Part shown: positions 1 through 10,059 of the stretch, one piece after another
Numbering within the stretch: the stretch's first letter is position 1
Layout of the letters: the number at the start of each line of letters is the position of its first letter
From: Gammaproteobacteria bacterium
Lineage (GTDB): Bacteria; Pseudomonadota; Gammaproteobacteria; UBA6429; Thiohalophilaceae
DNA length: 46,338 bases
Direction of reading: 5' to 3'
NCBI GenBank assembly: GCA_030148325.1
Contig: JASBTR010000162.1
Location: 1 to 46,338, forward strand
The notes under the pieces: model-generated
Seen by the model: only the letters and a program-made list of their open reading frames with translations
Told to the model about the DNA's origin: nothing
Database searches by the model: none
Program-made: the position numbers and the translations under genes

Positions 1-15
1 AGTCCTGACAAGGCA

Positions 16-53
16 TTTTTTACTTATCAATGCACTACATTGATAGTAAAAAA
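16..53. repeat. AT-rich inverted repeat downstream of rnhA
   Basis: A run of six T followed by ACTTATCAATG (16-32) is mirrored by CATTGATAGT plus six A (38-53), with a five-base loop and one bulged base. It lies in the gene-free 166 bases after rnhA. The stem is A+T-rich, so it is not a textbook terminator, but it could act in either direction as a weak transcript end or RNA-stabilising hairpin. The rest of positions 1-166 shows nothing recognisable. Confidence 0.5.
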
Positions 54-166
54 TAACGCAGGCAGGGCTAAAATTAGCCAAAATCAGACAATAGATGAAA
101 GATCAACAGACCCTAGTCTAAAGGGGGAAATTGACAAACAGATGACAGAACTGCGCCACATCTTTT

Positions 167-607
167 TTAATCAGCCATCTCATCGATACCCTGATTTGCC
201 AGCTCATCCGCAATTTCATTTTCATCATGGCCGCTGTGACCTCTTACCCACTGCCACTGCACCTGATGGCGCTGGGCGGCGGTATCCAGGCGTTGCCAGA
301 GGTCGACATTCTTGACCGGTTTTTTCGCTGCTGTTTTCCAGCCGCGCTTTTTCCAGTTGGGCATCCATTCGGTCAGGCCTTTCATGACATAGGTTGAATC
401 GGTAGTAAGCACTACCGTACATGGTCGTGTCAGGCTTTCCAGGGCCATAATCGCGGCCATCAGTTCCATCCGGTTGTTGGTGGTCTCCCGCTCCCCCCCG
501 CAGAGTCTTTTTTCCTGGCCATCGTAACGCAACAGTGCGCCCCAGCCGCCGGGACCGGGGTTGCCACGGCAGGCGCCGTCAGTCCAGGCTTCAACTATCT
601 TGCTCAT
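167..607 (-). CDS. rnhA: Ribonuclease HI
   Basis: This 146-residue cytoplasmic enzyme cleaves the RNA strand of RNA-DNA hybrids, such as R-loops and primers, using two metal ions. The length is the usual one for bacterial RNase HI. The catalytic set sits at the E. coli positions: D10 (in WTDGACRGN), E48 (in NNRMEL), D70 (TTDS), H124 (RGHSG) and D134 (EIADELA). The start is supported by AGGAAGA upstream of the ATG. The first 17 bases overlap the end of the upstream methyltransferase gene, so the two are probably co-transcribed. In Pseudomonas the same pair precedes dnaQ, which would lie off the left edge. Confidence 0.97.
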   Translation of the reverse strand: MSKIVEAWTDGACRGNPGPGGWGALLRYDGQEKRLCGGERETTNNRMELMAAIMALESLTRPCTVVLTTDSTYVMKGLTEWMPNWKKRGWKTAAKKPVKNVDLWQRLDTAAQRHQVQWQWVRGHSGHDENEIADELANQGIDEMAD

Positions 608-1418
608 AATTCTTCCTGTGATGGGGTTTCATAGGTTCCACCAGTCCGGTGGTAACGAGGCGCTTGCGTGTGGCCCAGCGCGGACGAATCGGTGTCAGAG
701 TTACTACCCGCTTTTTAGCAACGATGGCATAACCACCGCCAAAAATCGGCCACAGGCGCTGCCCCAGTTTTTCCAGAAAACCGAGTTTTCGCAAAATACT
801 CCGATTCTGCAGCGGCGGACGAAAAAAATAGTAGCGCGTATCGACCACATCGAAGCCCAGCAGCGCCAGCCAGTCCCGCATCCTGTTGACGCTACGAAAA
901 GCGCCACACCACGGCGTCATGCCTCGCCAGCCCAGCGCCAGCCGCCAGAGCATCCAGAAACTCAGGGGGTTGAAACCCAGAATCACTACATGCCCTTCGG
1001 CAATCAGCACCCGCTCCGCTTCACGCAGTACCTCGTGGGGATGCTGGGAAAATTCAAGGATATGCGGCAATACCAGCACATCGACGCTGTCAGCCAGCAG
1101 GGGAAGACGATCGACTTCACCGTGGAAGCCGGATGGTTTCAGGGGTGGCAAATAATCCTGCGCACAGATATTCATCACCCTGCGCTGTGAAACACGACTG
1201 GCGGCAAACTTGTCGGCGTGCAATGGATGTGCCAGTGCAACCAGGTAATAACCAAATAAATCAGGCAGGATCGCATCCAGCACGGTCTTTTCCGTTTTTG
1301 CCAGCTGCACACCGACACAGGTATCAAACCAGTCGAATAATTCATGCCAGACCGTCGGCGCAGCATCACAGCGATTGGCCTGGCGCCCAGAAACTGGAAT
1401 TTTTTTACGAAATCGCAT
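591..1418 (-). CDS. Class I SAM-dependent methyltransferase (YafS-like)
   Basis: A 275-residue protein of the Methyltransf_11 type. The segment [18 protein letters not shown], at about residues 100-117, is the usual acidic/post-motif region of the Rossmann methyltransferase fold, followed by the [11 protein letters not shown] helix and [12 protein letters not shown]. The substrate is unknown. In Pseudomonas and E. coli a protein of this kind sits between gloB and rnhA. Here it is directly upstream of rnhA (17-base overlap) and divergent from mltD, and gloB is absent. The ATG has no clear ribosome binding site, so the true start may be slightly downstream. Confidence 0.85.
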   Translation of the reverse strand: MRFRKKIPVSGRQANRCDAAPTVWHELFDWFDTCVGVQLAKTEKTVLDAILPDLFGYYLVALAHPLHADKFAASRVSQRRVMNICAQDYLPPLKPSGFHGEVDRLPLLADSVDVLVLPHILEFSQHPHEVLREAERVLIAEGHVVILGFNPLSFWMLWRLALGWRGMTPWCGAFRSVNRMRDWLALLGFDVVDTRYYFFRPPLQNRSILRKLGFLEKLGQRLWPIFGGGYAIVAKKRVVTLTPIRPRWATRKRLVTTGLVEPMKPHHRKNYEQDS

Positions 1419-1458
1419 GCAAATTTTATAGGCCGATTAAAGTTTCCGGTTTAATATC

Positions 1459-1488
1459 CCGACAATAAAGCTGTCCGTTTGATATACT
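1459..1488 (+). promoter_or_regulatory. Possible sigma70 promoter of mltD
   Basis: CCGACA (1459-1464) and TATACT (1483-1488) are separated by 18 bases, in the divergent intergenic region between the methyltransferase and mltD. Use of this promoter would give a 5' leader of about 100 bases. Matches of this quality occur by chance in A+T-rich DNA, so support is weak. Confidence 0.3.
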
Positions 1489-1598
1489 GTTTTGCATTCA
1501 GTATTCTGCCTTAACTACTGATTTAATTACATCTGTATCACAGTTTTTGCTCTGTGATTTTATTATATTCGCACATTGGGTAACCTGAAGTCAGATTA

Positions 1599-3290
1599 AT
1601 GCGAAATCCCTTATCACTTCCAATTCTATTTCTCACTCTTGCCACCGGACTGACTGGCGGCTGCAGCCTGATACCGCAAACATCGTCCACACAGACACTG
1701 GCAGAAACCGCTGTCACGCAGAAACAGCTGGAACCGGTGGTAGCAACCGGTATCCCGACACTGGCTAAAACCAGCGATTATCAGGTTAGCGGTGACGCCA
1801 GCTTCCCCGCCTACTGGTCTGGCTTTGAAGCCGGCAGCAATGTTTTTAGCACGGCGGGACCGGATGATCTCTGGCAGCGCATCCGTGATGGTTTTGCCCT
1901 TGAAGATATCAAACACCGACGTATCCAGCAGCAACTGGACTGGTATGTCCGCCATCCTGCCTATATGCAGCGGGTGGCCGAGCGCGCCCGTCCCTACCTG
2001 TACTACATTGTCGAAACACTGGAAAACAGCAACATGCCCAGTGAAATCGCCCTGCTGCCTATCGTCGAAAGCGCCTTTCAACCCTTCGCCTACTCGCATG
2101 GTCGCGCTTCCGGCATCTGGCAGTTCATTCCCTCAACCGGTCGGCGCTATGGCCTGAAACAGGACTGGTGGTATGACGGCCGGCGTGATGTTTACGCCGC
2201 AACGCAGTCAGCCGCCCGCTTGCTGAATAATCTGCAAAAACAGTTCAAGGGTGACTGGTTACTGGCGCTGGCCGCCTATAACTCTGGCGAGGGCACTGTC
2301 CATCGTGCTATCCGGAAAAACCGCCGCAAGGGCAAACCCACCGATTTCTGGTCACTGAAACTGCCACCCGAGACCCGCGCCTATGTACCCAAGCTGCTGG
2401 CGCTGAAAAAATACATCCAGAATCCGAGCGCCTATGATCTGGACATGCCCGTCATCGCCAACGTCCCTTACTTTGAGCGGATCAAAATCGACCGCCAGCT
2501 CGATCTGGCCAAAGCCGCCGAGCTGGCTGAAATCGAGCTGGACAAACTTTACCAGCTCAACCCCGCTTTCAACCGCTGGGCCACATCACCCAATGGCCCC
2601 AGCTATCTGCTGCTGCCACTGGACAAAGCCGAGACTTTCCGCCAGAAACTGGCAAAATTGCCTGATAATGCCCATATCAGCTGGGTGCGCCACAAAATAC
2701 GCCCGGGCGAGACCCTCAGCAGCATTTCACATAAATACCATACCAGCATTCAGACGATTAAACAGATGAACCATATTCGCGGCAGCCGCCTGCGCGCCGG
2801 CCGCAGCCTGACTATTCCTGTCGCCAGCAAACGTCCGCAAAGTTACCGCCTGAGCGCCAATCAGCGTAAAAGCACATTGCAGAACATCCCACGCAAAGGC
2901 ATCAAGCTAACCCATATTGTGCAACCCGGCGATACCTTCTGGGATCTGGCCAGCCGCCATAAGGTCAGCGTGCGCAAACTGGCGAGCTGGAACGGCATGG
3001 CGCCGCGCGATCCGCTGATGCCGGGACAAAAACTGGTGATCTGGTCGCGCACCGGTAAATCGGTATCAGGTAATGATGCGGGTAAATTTCTCACACCCCC
3101 GCCCTCACGCACAATTACCAAACGCATCGGTTACCGCGTCCGCCGGGGTGATTCACTGGCGCGCATCTCGCAGAAATTCCGCGTCAGTGTTGACCAACTG
3201 TGTCGCTGGAACCGCATCAGCAAACACAAATACCTGCAACCCGGCCAACGCCTGACACTCTATGTCGATGTGACACGCCAGTCTGGCTGA
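1599..3290 (+). CDS. mltD: Membrane-bound lytic murein transglycosylase D with three LysM domains
   Basis: This 563-residue envelope protein cleaves peptidoglycan glycan strands to 1,6-anhydro-muropeptides. The N-terminal hydrophobic segment ends at C22 (LTGGC), an imperfect lipobox that suggests a lipoprotein. The SLT domain covers about residues 115-290. It contains the family motif with catalytic glutamate E157 (LLPIVESAFQP), then SGIWQFIPSTG, and AAYNSGEG at about 225-232. Three LysM peptidoglycan-binding repeats follow at about 363-412, 437-482 and 511-556, recognisable by PGETL, PGDTF and RGDSL near their starts and PGQ/L near their ends. The gene is divergent from the methyltransferase-rnhA pair, as in Pseudomonas apart from the missing gloB. 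Confidence 0.95.
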   Translation: MRNPLSLPILFLTLATGLTGGCSLIPQTSSTQTLAETAVTQKQLEPVVATGIPTLAKTSDYQVSGDASFPAYWSGFEAGSNVFSTAGPDDLWQRIRDGFALEDIKHRRIQQQLDWYVRHPAYMQRVAERARPYLYYIVETLENSNMPSEIALLPIVESAFQPFAYSHGRASGIWQFIPSTGRRYGLKQDWWYDGRRDVYAATQSAARLLNNLQKQFKGDWLLALAAYNSGEGTVHRAIRKNRRKGKPTDFWSLKLPPETRAYVPKLLALKKYIQNPSAYDLDMPVIANVPYFERIKIDRQLDLAKAAELAEIELDKLYQLNPAFNRWATSPNGPSYLLLPLDKAETFRQKLAKLPDNAHISWVRHKIRPGETLSSISHKYHTSIQTIKQMNHIRGSRLRAGRSLTIPVASKRPQSYRLSANQRKSTLQNIPRKGIKLTHIVQPGDTFWDLASRHKVSVRKLASWNGMAPRDPLMPGQKLVIWSRTGKSVSGNDAGKFLTPPPSRTITKRIGYRVRRGDSLARISQKFRVSVDQLCRWNRISKHKYLQPGQRLTLYVDVTRQSG

Positions 3291-3432
3291 ACCTGCCCCA
3301 TCCGGGCAAAAGCCACCCAGCCCGGCAAAAATCTTTGCGCAATAGGAACTTACATCCTAAAATTAGTGCACTGATGTACATTTTTTCTAATTCTTCTGCC
3401 TGGAACCCCTATCAAGGCCCCGATAACAACAT

Positions 3433-5817
3433 GTGAACGGACAAGACGCCACTACAGATAACACCGCCTCCCTGATCAGGATTCCCGGCTACAGTATCAA
3501 AAGGCTGCTGGGCCGTGGCGGTATGGCGACCGTCTACCTGGCGATACAGGAAAGCCTCGGCCGCGAAGTGGCGCTGAAAGTTCTTGATCCGAATCAGGCG
3601 CAGGGCCAACAGTTTTCCGAGCGCTTTTTGCGCGAAGCCCGTATCGTCAGCCATCTCATGCATCCCAATATTGTCACCGTATTCGATGTCGGTGTGCATG
3701 AGGGCTATCACTATTTGTCGATGGAATACATTGCCGGCCGGGATCTCCGGGATGCCTGTGGCGATATCTCAAGAAAAGAGCTGATCCGAATCATCAAGGA
3801 CGTTGCCCGGGCACTGAATTTTGCGGCAAAAAAAGGTTATGTCCACCGTGATGTAAAACCGGAAAACATCATGCTGCATGAAGGTGATGGGCGTGTGGTA
3901 TTGATGGACTTTGGCATTGCCCGCAGTTATCAAACCAGCCACGGCCTGACCAGGGCCGGCAGCGCACTGGGCACCCCCTATTATATGAGTCCTGAACAGA
4001 ACAAGGGACTCAACGCCGATCACCGCTCCGATATCTACAGTCTGGGCGTGGTGTTTTTTCATATGCTCAGCGGCTACGTTCCCTATGATGCCGACTCCGC
4101 CGTTGCCATCGGCATCAAGCATATCACGGCGGCTATTCCCGTCCTCTCTGATGAACTGCAAATCTTCCAGCCCATTATCAATACCTGCCTGGCCAAGGAA
4201 CCTGAAGATCGTTACCAGACAGCAGCCGAACTGATCGAGGCGCTGGATCAGATCAGCGATGAAAATCTGGCGGCTATCGAAGAAAAATGTGCCGCTTTTC
4301 AGGAAGCCGGTAAAAACCATCATGCCGAAACCCTTATAAGTTCAGGAACAAATTCAGGCACAAGCTTCAGCGCCAGCAAAGATATTCACGCACCTGAACT
4401 CACACCGGCGCCGCATAATCGAACTTCTTTTTCTGTTTTTCTGCTGTTGCTGTTAGTGCTTATTGCAGGGGCTCTTGCTTACCAGCAACGACAGGAAATA
4501 CTTCGTTACGCAGAAACGCTGGACATACCCTGGTTGACCCAAACTATCGAAAGACTGCAGCTAACGCAGACGCCTGTTGCAGAGAATATTAGAGCCGCCG
4601 CGCAGCCAGATGCGATCCCGGATACAGTTCCAGATACAATCCAGGACGCAGCCCGGGAAAGCGTCAGTAACAGTGCGGCCGCAAAGGGAAAACAGAAACT
4701 GGAGTATATCGATAAAATCCAGGCCGCCATTGATTCCGGCAACCCCACACAGGCGCTTGGCCTGATGGCTGAAATGCAGGAACAGGATCCCCGGATTGCC
4801 AGTGATCAGAAGTTTATTCAGACCCGCGAACAACTACAGGCACAACTGCAACAGGCGCAGGCCCTGCCTGGACATCTTGCCAATGCCAGAAAATATTTCG
4901 AATCCGGCGCTATCATAACGGCCGAAAAAAACAATGCGCTGTCTGAACTTGAGGCGGCCCTGAAACTGGATCCAAACAATGCCGAAGCCTTAAAAATGTT
5001 ACAGGATATCAACCAGTCCTGGCTGAAGAAAACAAAGCAACAATCGTCCAGCTGGCGACTTCGTAAACAGCTGAAAAAACTCGATGGCATGATAACGCAG
5101 CTCAATATCCGTCACCCGGTTGTACTCGAACAGCAGAAAAAACTGCAACAGGCTATCCATCATATCGCACAGGTAAAGAAACTACTGCAACAGGCCGATG
5201 AGGCGTTTAACAAAAACCAGCTAATCAGCCCTGCAGATAACAGCGCCTATAGCCGTTATCAGAAGGTACTGGCCATTGAAACACATAATCGGCACGCGAA
5301 AGAGAAGCTGAAAGAAATCGAAGCCCGACTCACAGAGCAGATCACTCAGGCCATCGAACAGGGTCGTCTGACCCAGGCAAGCATCTTCCTCGAACAGGCG
5401 CAGTCGGTTTATGGCCACAGTAGCAGAATTGTAGAAATCGAAAGCATGCTCGAAAAAGCCACCGCAGCCACACAACCACAGGTCAGCCGGATTCTGTTCA
5501 GCGCCACGCCACTGCAGTCACTGGATCAGCCACAGGCTGACACACTGCAACTCGGGCGCACGCTCTACATCGGCTTTCACTTCAAAAACATGGAAAACAC
5601 AAGTACACTGTTACAGGCGGTGCTCCTTGATGGCGCTGGACGGATACAGATATCCCAGAAGCCTGTTATTGTTTCAGGCAGCGAGGGCGATCACTTTTTC
5701 CAGATTGAACAGCCGGTGGAAGGTTTCAGCGAGGGCAGCTATATTCTGGAATTGCGGCTGGATAATAAACGCCTGCTGAGTCAGCCGTTTCTGGTCAACA
5801 ACATTTATCAACCCTGA
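3433..5817 (+). CDS. Transmembrane serine/threonine protein kinase
   Basis: A 794-residue Hanks-type kinase starting with GTG. The kinase domain (about 18-275) has the glycine loop GRGGMATV (27-34), catalytic lysine K49 (VALKV), HRDVKPEN with D140, DFG at 159-161, the activation-segment motif SPEQ, and SDIYSLG. One membrane span lies at about 333-350, so the kinase is cytoplasmic. The rest is periplasmic: a helical, probably coiled-coil or TPR-like region (about 420-680) rich in Q, A and K, then a beta-rich terminal domain (about 684-794). No PASTA repeats are seen. The ligand and targets are unknown. The next gene starts 17 bases later and encodes a lipoprotein, so the two are probably one operon that links an envelope state to cytoplasmic phosphorylation (inference). 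Confidence 0.92.
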   Translation: MNGQDATTDNTASLIRIPGYSIKRLLGRGGMATVYLAIQESLGREVALKVLDPNQAQGQQFSERFLREARIVSHLMHPNIVTVFDVGVHEGYHYLSMEYIAGRDLRDACGDISRKELIRIIKDVARALNFAAKKGYVHRDVKPENIMLHEGDGRVVLMDFGIARSYQTSHGLTRAGSALGTPYYMSPEQNKGLNADHRSDIYSLGVVFFHMLSGYVPYDADSAVAIGIKHITAAIPVLSDELQIFQPIINTCLAKEPEDRYQTAAELIEALDQISDENLAAIEEKCAAFQEAGKNHHAETLISSGTNSGTSFSASKDIHAPELTPAPHNRTSFSVFLLLLLVLIAGALAYQQRQEILRYAETLDIPWLTQTIERLQLTQTPVAENIRAAAQPDAIPDTVPDTIQDAARESVSNSAAAKGKQKLEYIDKIQAAIDSGNPTQALGLMAEMQEQDPRIASDQKFIQTREQLQAQLQQAQALPGHLANARKYFESGAIITAEKNNALSELEAALKLDPNNAEALKMLQDINQSWLKKTKQQSSSWRLRKQLKKLDGMITQLNIRHPVVLEQQKKLQQAIHHIAQVKKLLQQADEAFNKNQLISPADNSAYSRYQKVLAIETHNRHAKEKLKEIEARLTEQITQAIEQGRLTQASIFLEQAQSVYGHSSRIVEIESMLEKATAATQPQVSRILFSATPLQSLDQPQADTLQLGRTLYIGFHFKNMENTSTLLQAVLLDGAGRIQISQKPVIVSGSEGDHFFQIEQPVEGFSEGSYILELRLDNKRLLSQPFLVNNIYQP

Positions 5818-5834
5818 TTCTTCGGAGTACCTAC

Positions 5835-6599
5835 GTGTTTCGAATTTTGTCTCTGTTAGCAATACCCTCCATGCTGATTCTGAGCGGCTGTCAAACACCG
5901 GTCAACATACAGGAACTTGAAAGCCGCAACCAGTCACTGCAACAGCAGCTGGACATGGCACAGAATGAAATCCAGTCACTGGAGTCTGAACGCTCCCAAC
6001 TACAGACTGCACTGGATGAATCCAACCGGGTACGGGAGATCATCGGCAAGGAAAAATCCTCCCGTTTTAACGAAGCCACCCTGCTACGCAGTCAGGTGCG
6101 CCGCTTCGTGCAGGATCAGATCGATGTTTATAAATCCTTCCTTGTCAATAACAACCTGCTCGACTATGTCGGTGGCGAACTGGTCAAACGTAAACAGTAT
6201 GACAACCGGCCCATCATGCTGGTGGATCTAAAAAATGAAATTCCCCGCACCGGTGTACTAACGGGCGTTGGCGCCTGGTTCATTAAACCCACCCGCATGA
6301 CCGTCAAAGTCCTGCGTAAAATAGATAACAAACTGGTCGTGGTATGGGAAAGCCGTAATCTGAACATCAGCAAAACCGGGCTGATCAAAACCCGCTTCCA
6401 CGTTACTGTCGGCGTCGAAAAAGGTGATGTGCTGGGTTATTACTTTCCGGAAGCCGCCACAGTCGCCTTCGACAAAGGCACCGGTGACACTCGTTACCTG
6501 AGCCGTGATCTACGCACCGGTTCCAGCATCAGCCCATCGTCTCTGGAAGGGGAACAGAAACGCGCTTATTCACTGGGCGTGTATGGGCTACTTCAATAA
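5835..6599 (+). CDS. Lipoprotein of unknown function, coupled to the Ser/Thr kinase
   Basis: A 254-residue protein starting with GTG, with CGGAG seven bases upstream. The signal peptide ends in a canonical lipobox, LSGC (C19). Residues 26-75 form a Q/E/L-rich coiled coil, and the rest looks beta-rich (GVLTGVGAWFIKP, MTVKVLRK, VVVWESR). I do not recognise the family. Position 20 is Q, not D, so the Lol avoidance signal is absent and outer-membrane sorting is expected. Its tight spacing behind the kinase suggests that it may contact the kinase's periplasmic domain. Confidence 0.8.
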   Translation: MFRILSLLAIPSMLILSGCQTPVNIQELESRNQSLQQQLDMAQNEIQSLESERSQLQTALDESNRVREIIGKEKSSRFNEATLLRSQVRRFVQDQIDVYKSFLVNNNLLDYVGGELVKRKQYDNRPIMLVDLKNEIPRTGVLTGVGAWFIKPTRMTVKVLRKIDNKLVVVWESRNLNISKTGLIKTRFHVTVGVEKGDVLGYYFPEAATVAFDKGTGDTRYLSRDLRTGSSISPSSLEGEQKRAYSLGVYGLLQ

Positions 6600-6637
6600 T
6601 ATTTGGGCTCAGTACAAAAACTATTCGGTAGCCTTGA

Positions 6638-6657
6638 ATATTGTTAATTAACAATAT
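6638..6657. repeat. Perfect 20-bp palindrome upstream of ppk2
   Basis: ATATTGTTAA is followed directly by its reverse complement TTAACAATAT. It lies in the 290-base gap between the lipoprotein gene and ppk2. It could be an operator for a dimeric regulator of ppk2, but it is about 230 bases upstream of that start and is A+T-rich. The remainder of 6600-6889 shows no gene; a small minus-strand frame there has no coding character. Confidence 0.5.
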
Positions 6658-6889
6658 CTTAACTGTATTTCCTGACTTCTAAGCACAGTTGCGCAAAAAA
6701 ATCTGTTTTATTCTTCCGTTTCCTAAAGTCACAGCAAAATACTGCCGTTACTAATAACGAATCCCTGTCGCATCCTGCTGAAATGGCCTGATATTTTTGA
6801 ATTATCTGACAGCGTCGATTCACCGCCATATCAGAAACATACTTTATTCCGGCTGCCAGTGCGTTACCTCTCAAGTATTTAATTTATGA

Positions 6890-7828
6890 GTGATTATGAC
6901 AATGCTTAAAAACATCTCAGACAATTCTTCCCCCTCAGCAGACAAAAATCATTCCCTGAGCTGTCATAAAGTAAAACGCAATCCAACTCGCAAGGATATA
7001 TTCAAACATAGCGCCTATCCTTATAAGAAACCCATTTCTGTAGCTGAATACGAAAAACGTAAGCAGGAATTGCAAATCGAACTCCTGAAGCTGCAAAACT
7101 GGGTAAAAGAAACGGAGCAGAAAATCATGATCCTGTTTGAAGGCAGGGATGCTGCCGGTAAAGGTGGCACCATCAAGCGTTTCATGGAACATCTGAATCC
7201 ACGCGGCGCTCGCGTTGTAGCGCTGGAAAAACCCAATGAGCAGGAAAAAGGGCAGTGGTATTACCAGCGCTACATACAAAACCTGCCGACTGCCGGTGAA
7301 ATCGTCATGTTTGACCGTTCATGGTACAACCGGGCCGGGGTCGAAAAAGTCATGAATTTCTGTACCCCCGCCGAATATCTGGAATTTATGCGCCAGACCC
7401 CGGAGCTGGAGCGCATGCTGACCAGAAGCGGTATCTATCTATTCAAAATGTGGTTCTCTGTCAGTCGCGAAGAACAGTTTCGCCGCTTCCAGAAGCGGCG
7501 CAAAGATCTTCTTAAACAATGGAAACTCAGCCCTATCGACATGGCATCGCTGGACAAGTGGAATCAGTATACCGAAGCAAAGGAATCCATGTTCTTCTAT
7601 ACAGATACCAAGGACGCCCCCTGGACTGTGATTAAATCCGATGACAAAAAACGCGCTCGCATCAATGCTATGCTGTATATCCTCAACAGTCTGCCCTATA
7701 ACAACAAGGATACAGGCATAGTAACCAAACCCGATCCACTGATCGTCGGCAATACTGCAAATATTTTCGAGGTCGATGAAAAACACATCAACAACACCCA
7801 TAACAGCGCGGGTAAAAATGCAGGCTAA
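6890..7828 (+). CDS. ppk2: Polyphosphate kinase 2 (PPK2 family)
   Basis: A protein of up to 312 residues that transfers phosphate between polyphosphate and nucleoside phosphates. The Walker A motif GRDAAGKGG (85-93) and Walker B region MFDRSWYNR (140-148) are intact. The basic lid contains FRRFQKRRKD (198-207). A single catalytic domain of this length fits class I or III PPK2; direction and nucleotide preference cannot be read safely. The first ~45 residues are poorly conserved. Starts at GTG 6890, ATG 6896 and ATG 6902 are all possible and none has a strong ribosome binding site. It stands alone, with no ppk1 or ppx beside it. Confidence 0.92.
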   Translation: MIMTMLKNISDNSSPSADKNHSLSCHKVKRNPTRKDIFKHSAYPYKKPISVAEYEKRKQELQIELLKLQNWVKETEQKIMILFEGRDAAGKGGTIKRFMEHLNPRGARVVALEKPNEQEKGQWYYQRYIQNLPTAGEIVMFDRSWYNRAGVEKVMNFCTPAEYLEFMRQTPELERMLTRSGIYLFKMWFSVSREEQFRRFQKRRKDLLKQWKLSPIDMASLDKWNQYTEAKESMFFYTDTKDAPWTVIKSDDKKRARINAMLYILNSLPYNNKDTGIVTKPDPLIVGNTANIFEVDEKHINNTHNSAGKNAG

Positions 7829-8039
7829 ATCCAATATTTAGCAATATTCAGAGTTAGTATAAAAATCTGACAGCTTTATAGACAATTTCACAATGCCTCA
7901 GAATTTCTACCCGGCATTATCACTGTCACAAAAAATTCATATTTAAATCACTATTTTCCGCTTAACTTATCACCGATCGCGACGATAACAATTCCTTAAT
8001 CACTGTTGCCACATCAATAGCTTTGAGGGGTGTTGTCGC

Positions 8040-10025
8040 ATGAAAGTAGCGTCTCTTCGTATTTCAAGTTTAACCACCATCGGCAGTACTTTGCTGGCCT
8101 TATTACTAATCGTACTGATCAGCACCACACTTTGGGCGATCCAGACCATGCAGGAATCGTATACCCAACTGTTAAATTACACGGCCATCGCCAGCAGTAT
8201 TGAAACCGGCGTGCGCAAACCACTTGACCAGTATCTTGGCAGCGGCGATGCAGTAAAACTCGCGGCGGTCGAAAACCAGCTTAAAACAAGTATAGAAACA
8301 GATCTGCTGGCATTACCTGCCGAAACCACGGCCACTACGTTAAAGGCTGCCAACGCGCTACTGAAATTCATACAGACTGACTTACGAGCAGCAGGAAAAC
8401 TCTCCGGTGACAAGCAGGGATTATTGCTTCAGGCAGAGCGAGAAATACGCGATGCACTCAGCTCGCTCAATGATTATGCCGGTGAAGGTGCAACTGACAA
8501 GCCGGCACTGGCGATTAAATACGCTCTGCTTAGCGCACGGTTGCTGGAGGAACTCGAGGGTATCAGCCACCTGCGAGAAAAATATTTCAAATACCAGGAC
8601 AGTAAATACCAGTCACAGATTCTTACCGCAGTAACCCGTGCTGTTACTCATGTGCAGAAAATGACAGCGCTACCACGACTGGGAATATACCCTGAGGCCG
8701 AGGAAGATGAGTTCAGCTCGATTCTGGGGCTGGATGCTGAGGAAAGCACAGAACAGGAAGACAAAGCCGAAGAACTGATTTCCACACTTAAATTTTTATT
8801 GAGCCGCTATATCTCTGAGCTCAAACGAACCGAGCAAAATATTAGCCGTGCAGCCGAGGTCGATAAACACTCACATGAAATGGTGGACAAGCTCGAGTAT
8901 TCACTCACAAACATAGTCGAAAAAATCAATCAGCAACACGAGATCATTGCTTCACGTGTGCATATCATCATGATTATTGTCGGTCTCGTATTTTTTATTA
9001 TGGTAGGCGGCATTAATCTTGTTCAGCAACGGCTGGTTATCGCAATCAAACGTTTTCTACCCTATCTATCGGATTATGCCAATGGTGACCTGCGCAGGAA
9101 CACCGAGCTTGGTGCGAGTTTTGTCGAAATCAAACAGCTTGAAGGATCATCCAATCAGCTACGTACACAACTCGGCGGCCTGGTGAGTAAAATCCGTAAC
9201 GATGCTGATGAAATAAACAACCTCAACCTGCGCATGGGGGAATCTATCGAGACGATTCTTAACTGCGCCCAGGAGCAGGAAAATCAGACCATGCAAAGCA
9301 CCACAGCAGTCAGTGAAATGAACGCGTCTTTCCGCGAAGTTGCCGATAATGCCATACGCGCCGCGGATGCCACTGCAGCGGTAGAAAAATCAGTACAGAA
9401 AGGGGATGCTGAATTTCGTGCCGCTGTTGATACCATCAGTGTGTTAGCAACCGATATCGAATCGACTGCCAACATGATAACCAACCTTGAAAATGAATCC
9501 GCAAAAATTGACAGTGTAAGAACGGTCATCGCAGGCATCGCTGAACAAACGAATTTGCTTGCCCTCAATGCCGCTATTGAAGCCGCCCGCGCGGGCGAAC
9601 AGGGCCGCGGCTTCGCTGTAGTCGCCGATGAAGTCCGTCAACTCGCCCAGCGCACCACCAACTCAACCCAGGAGATTAAAACCACCATTGCAAAACTTCA
9701 GGAAGCCGCACACAACATCGTTGAAACCATGAGCGGTTTTGTTACAACGGCGCAGGATACATCACAACAGGCACAATCTGCGGGTAAATCATTTGCTGAA
9801 ATCGTAATCTCAATTAAAACCGTACGCGATATGACATCCATGATTGCATCCGCCACCGAAGAACAGGCCAGTGTAGCGGAGGAAATCGATCAGAATATTA
9901 TCCGTATCAACGACATGGGCCGACAAACCCTGGTCGCCGTAGAACAAACGGTTAATGACAACCACCGCCTGGAACAAATGAGCGGCGAATTACAACAGTC
10001 AGTACATCGGTTTGTAACCGATTAA
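8040..10025 (+). CDS. Methyl-accepting chemotaxis protein
   Basis: A 661-residue chemoreceptor. The first membrane span is at about 13-35, followed by a long, mostly helical periplasmic region (36-305) that I cannot assign to a named sensor domain. The second span is at about 306-328, then a HAMP-like linker, then the cytoplasmic signalling coiled coil. The hairpin tip that contacts CheA and CheW is highly conserved at about 498-535 ([18 protein letters not shown] and [12 protein letters not shown]). No C-terminal CheR-binding pentapeptide is present; the protein ends HRFVTD. GAGGGG lies about ten bases before the ATG. No che genes are nearby, so it must feed a chemosensory array encoded elsewhere. 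Confidence 0.93.
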   Translation: MKVASLRISSLTTIGSTLLALLLIVLISTTLWAIQTMQESYTQLLNYTAIASSIETGVRKPLDQYLGSGDAVKLAAVENQLKTSIETDLLALPAETTATTLKAANALLKFIQTDLRAAGKLSGDKQGLLLQAEREIRDALSSLNDYAGEGATDKPALAIKYALLSARLLEELEGISHLREKYFKYQDSKYQSQILTAVTRAVTHVQKMTALPRLGIYPEAEEDEFSSILGLDAEESTEQEDKAEELISTLKFLLSRYISELKRTEQNISRAAEVDKHSHEMVDKLEYSLTNIVEKINQQHEIIASRVHIIMIIVGLVFFIMVGGINLVQQRLVIAIKRFLPYLSDYANGDLRRNTELGASFVEIKQLEGSSNQLRTQLGGLVSKIRNDADEINNLNLRMGESIETILNCAQEQENQTMQSTTAVSEMNASFREVADNAIRAADATAAVEKSVQKGDAEFRAAVDTISVLATDIESTANMITNLENESAKIDSVRTVIAGIAEQTNLLALNAAIEAARAGEQGRGFAVVADEVRQLAQRTTNSTQEIKTTIAKLQEAAHNIVETMSGFVTTAQDTSQQAQSAGKSFAEIVISIKTVRDMTSMIASATEEQASVAEEIDQNIIRINDMGRQTLVAVEQTVNDNHRLEQMSGELQQSVHRFVTD

Positions 10026-10059
10026 ACACTTACTCGCACCCTGCACCTGAAGAACAAAA

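Noticed and set aside
561-1190. 209-codon plus-strand frame
   Set aside because: Shadow of the methyltransferase gene, with no recognisable domain or ribosome binding site.
3300-3340. Terminator after mltD (CCGGGC ... GCCCGG)
   Set aside because: The stem is only six bases with a 12-base loop and no T run follows on the plus strand.
6659-6874. 71-codon minus-strand frame in the gap before ppk2
   Set aside because: No motif, no ribosome binding site and no coding-like composition.
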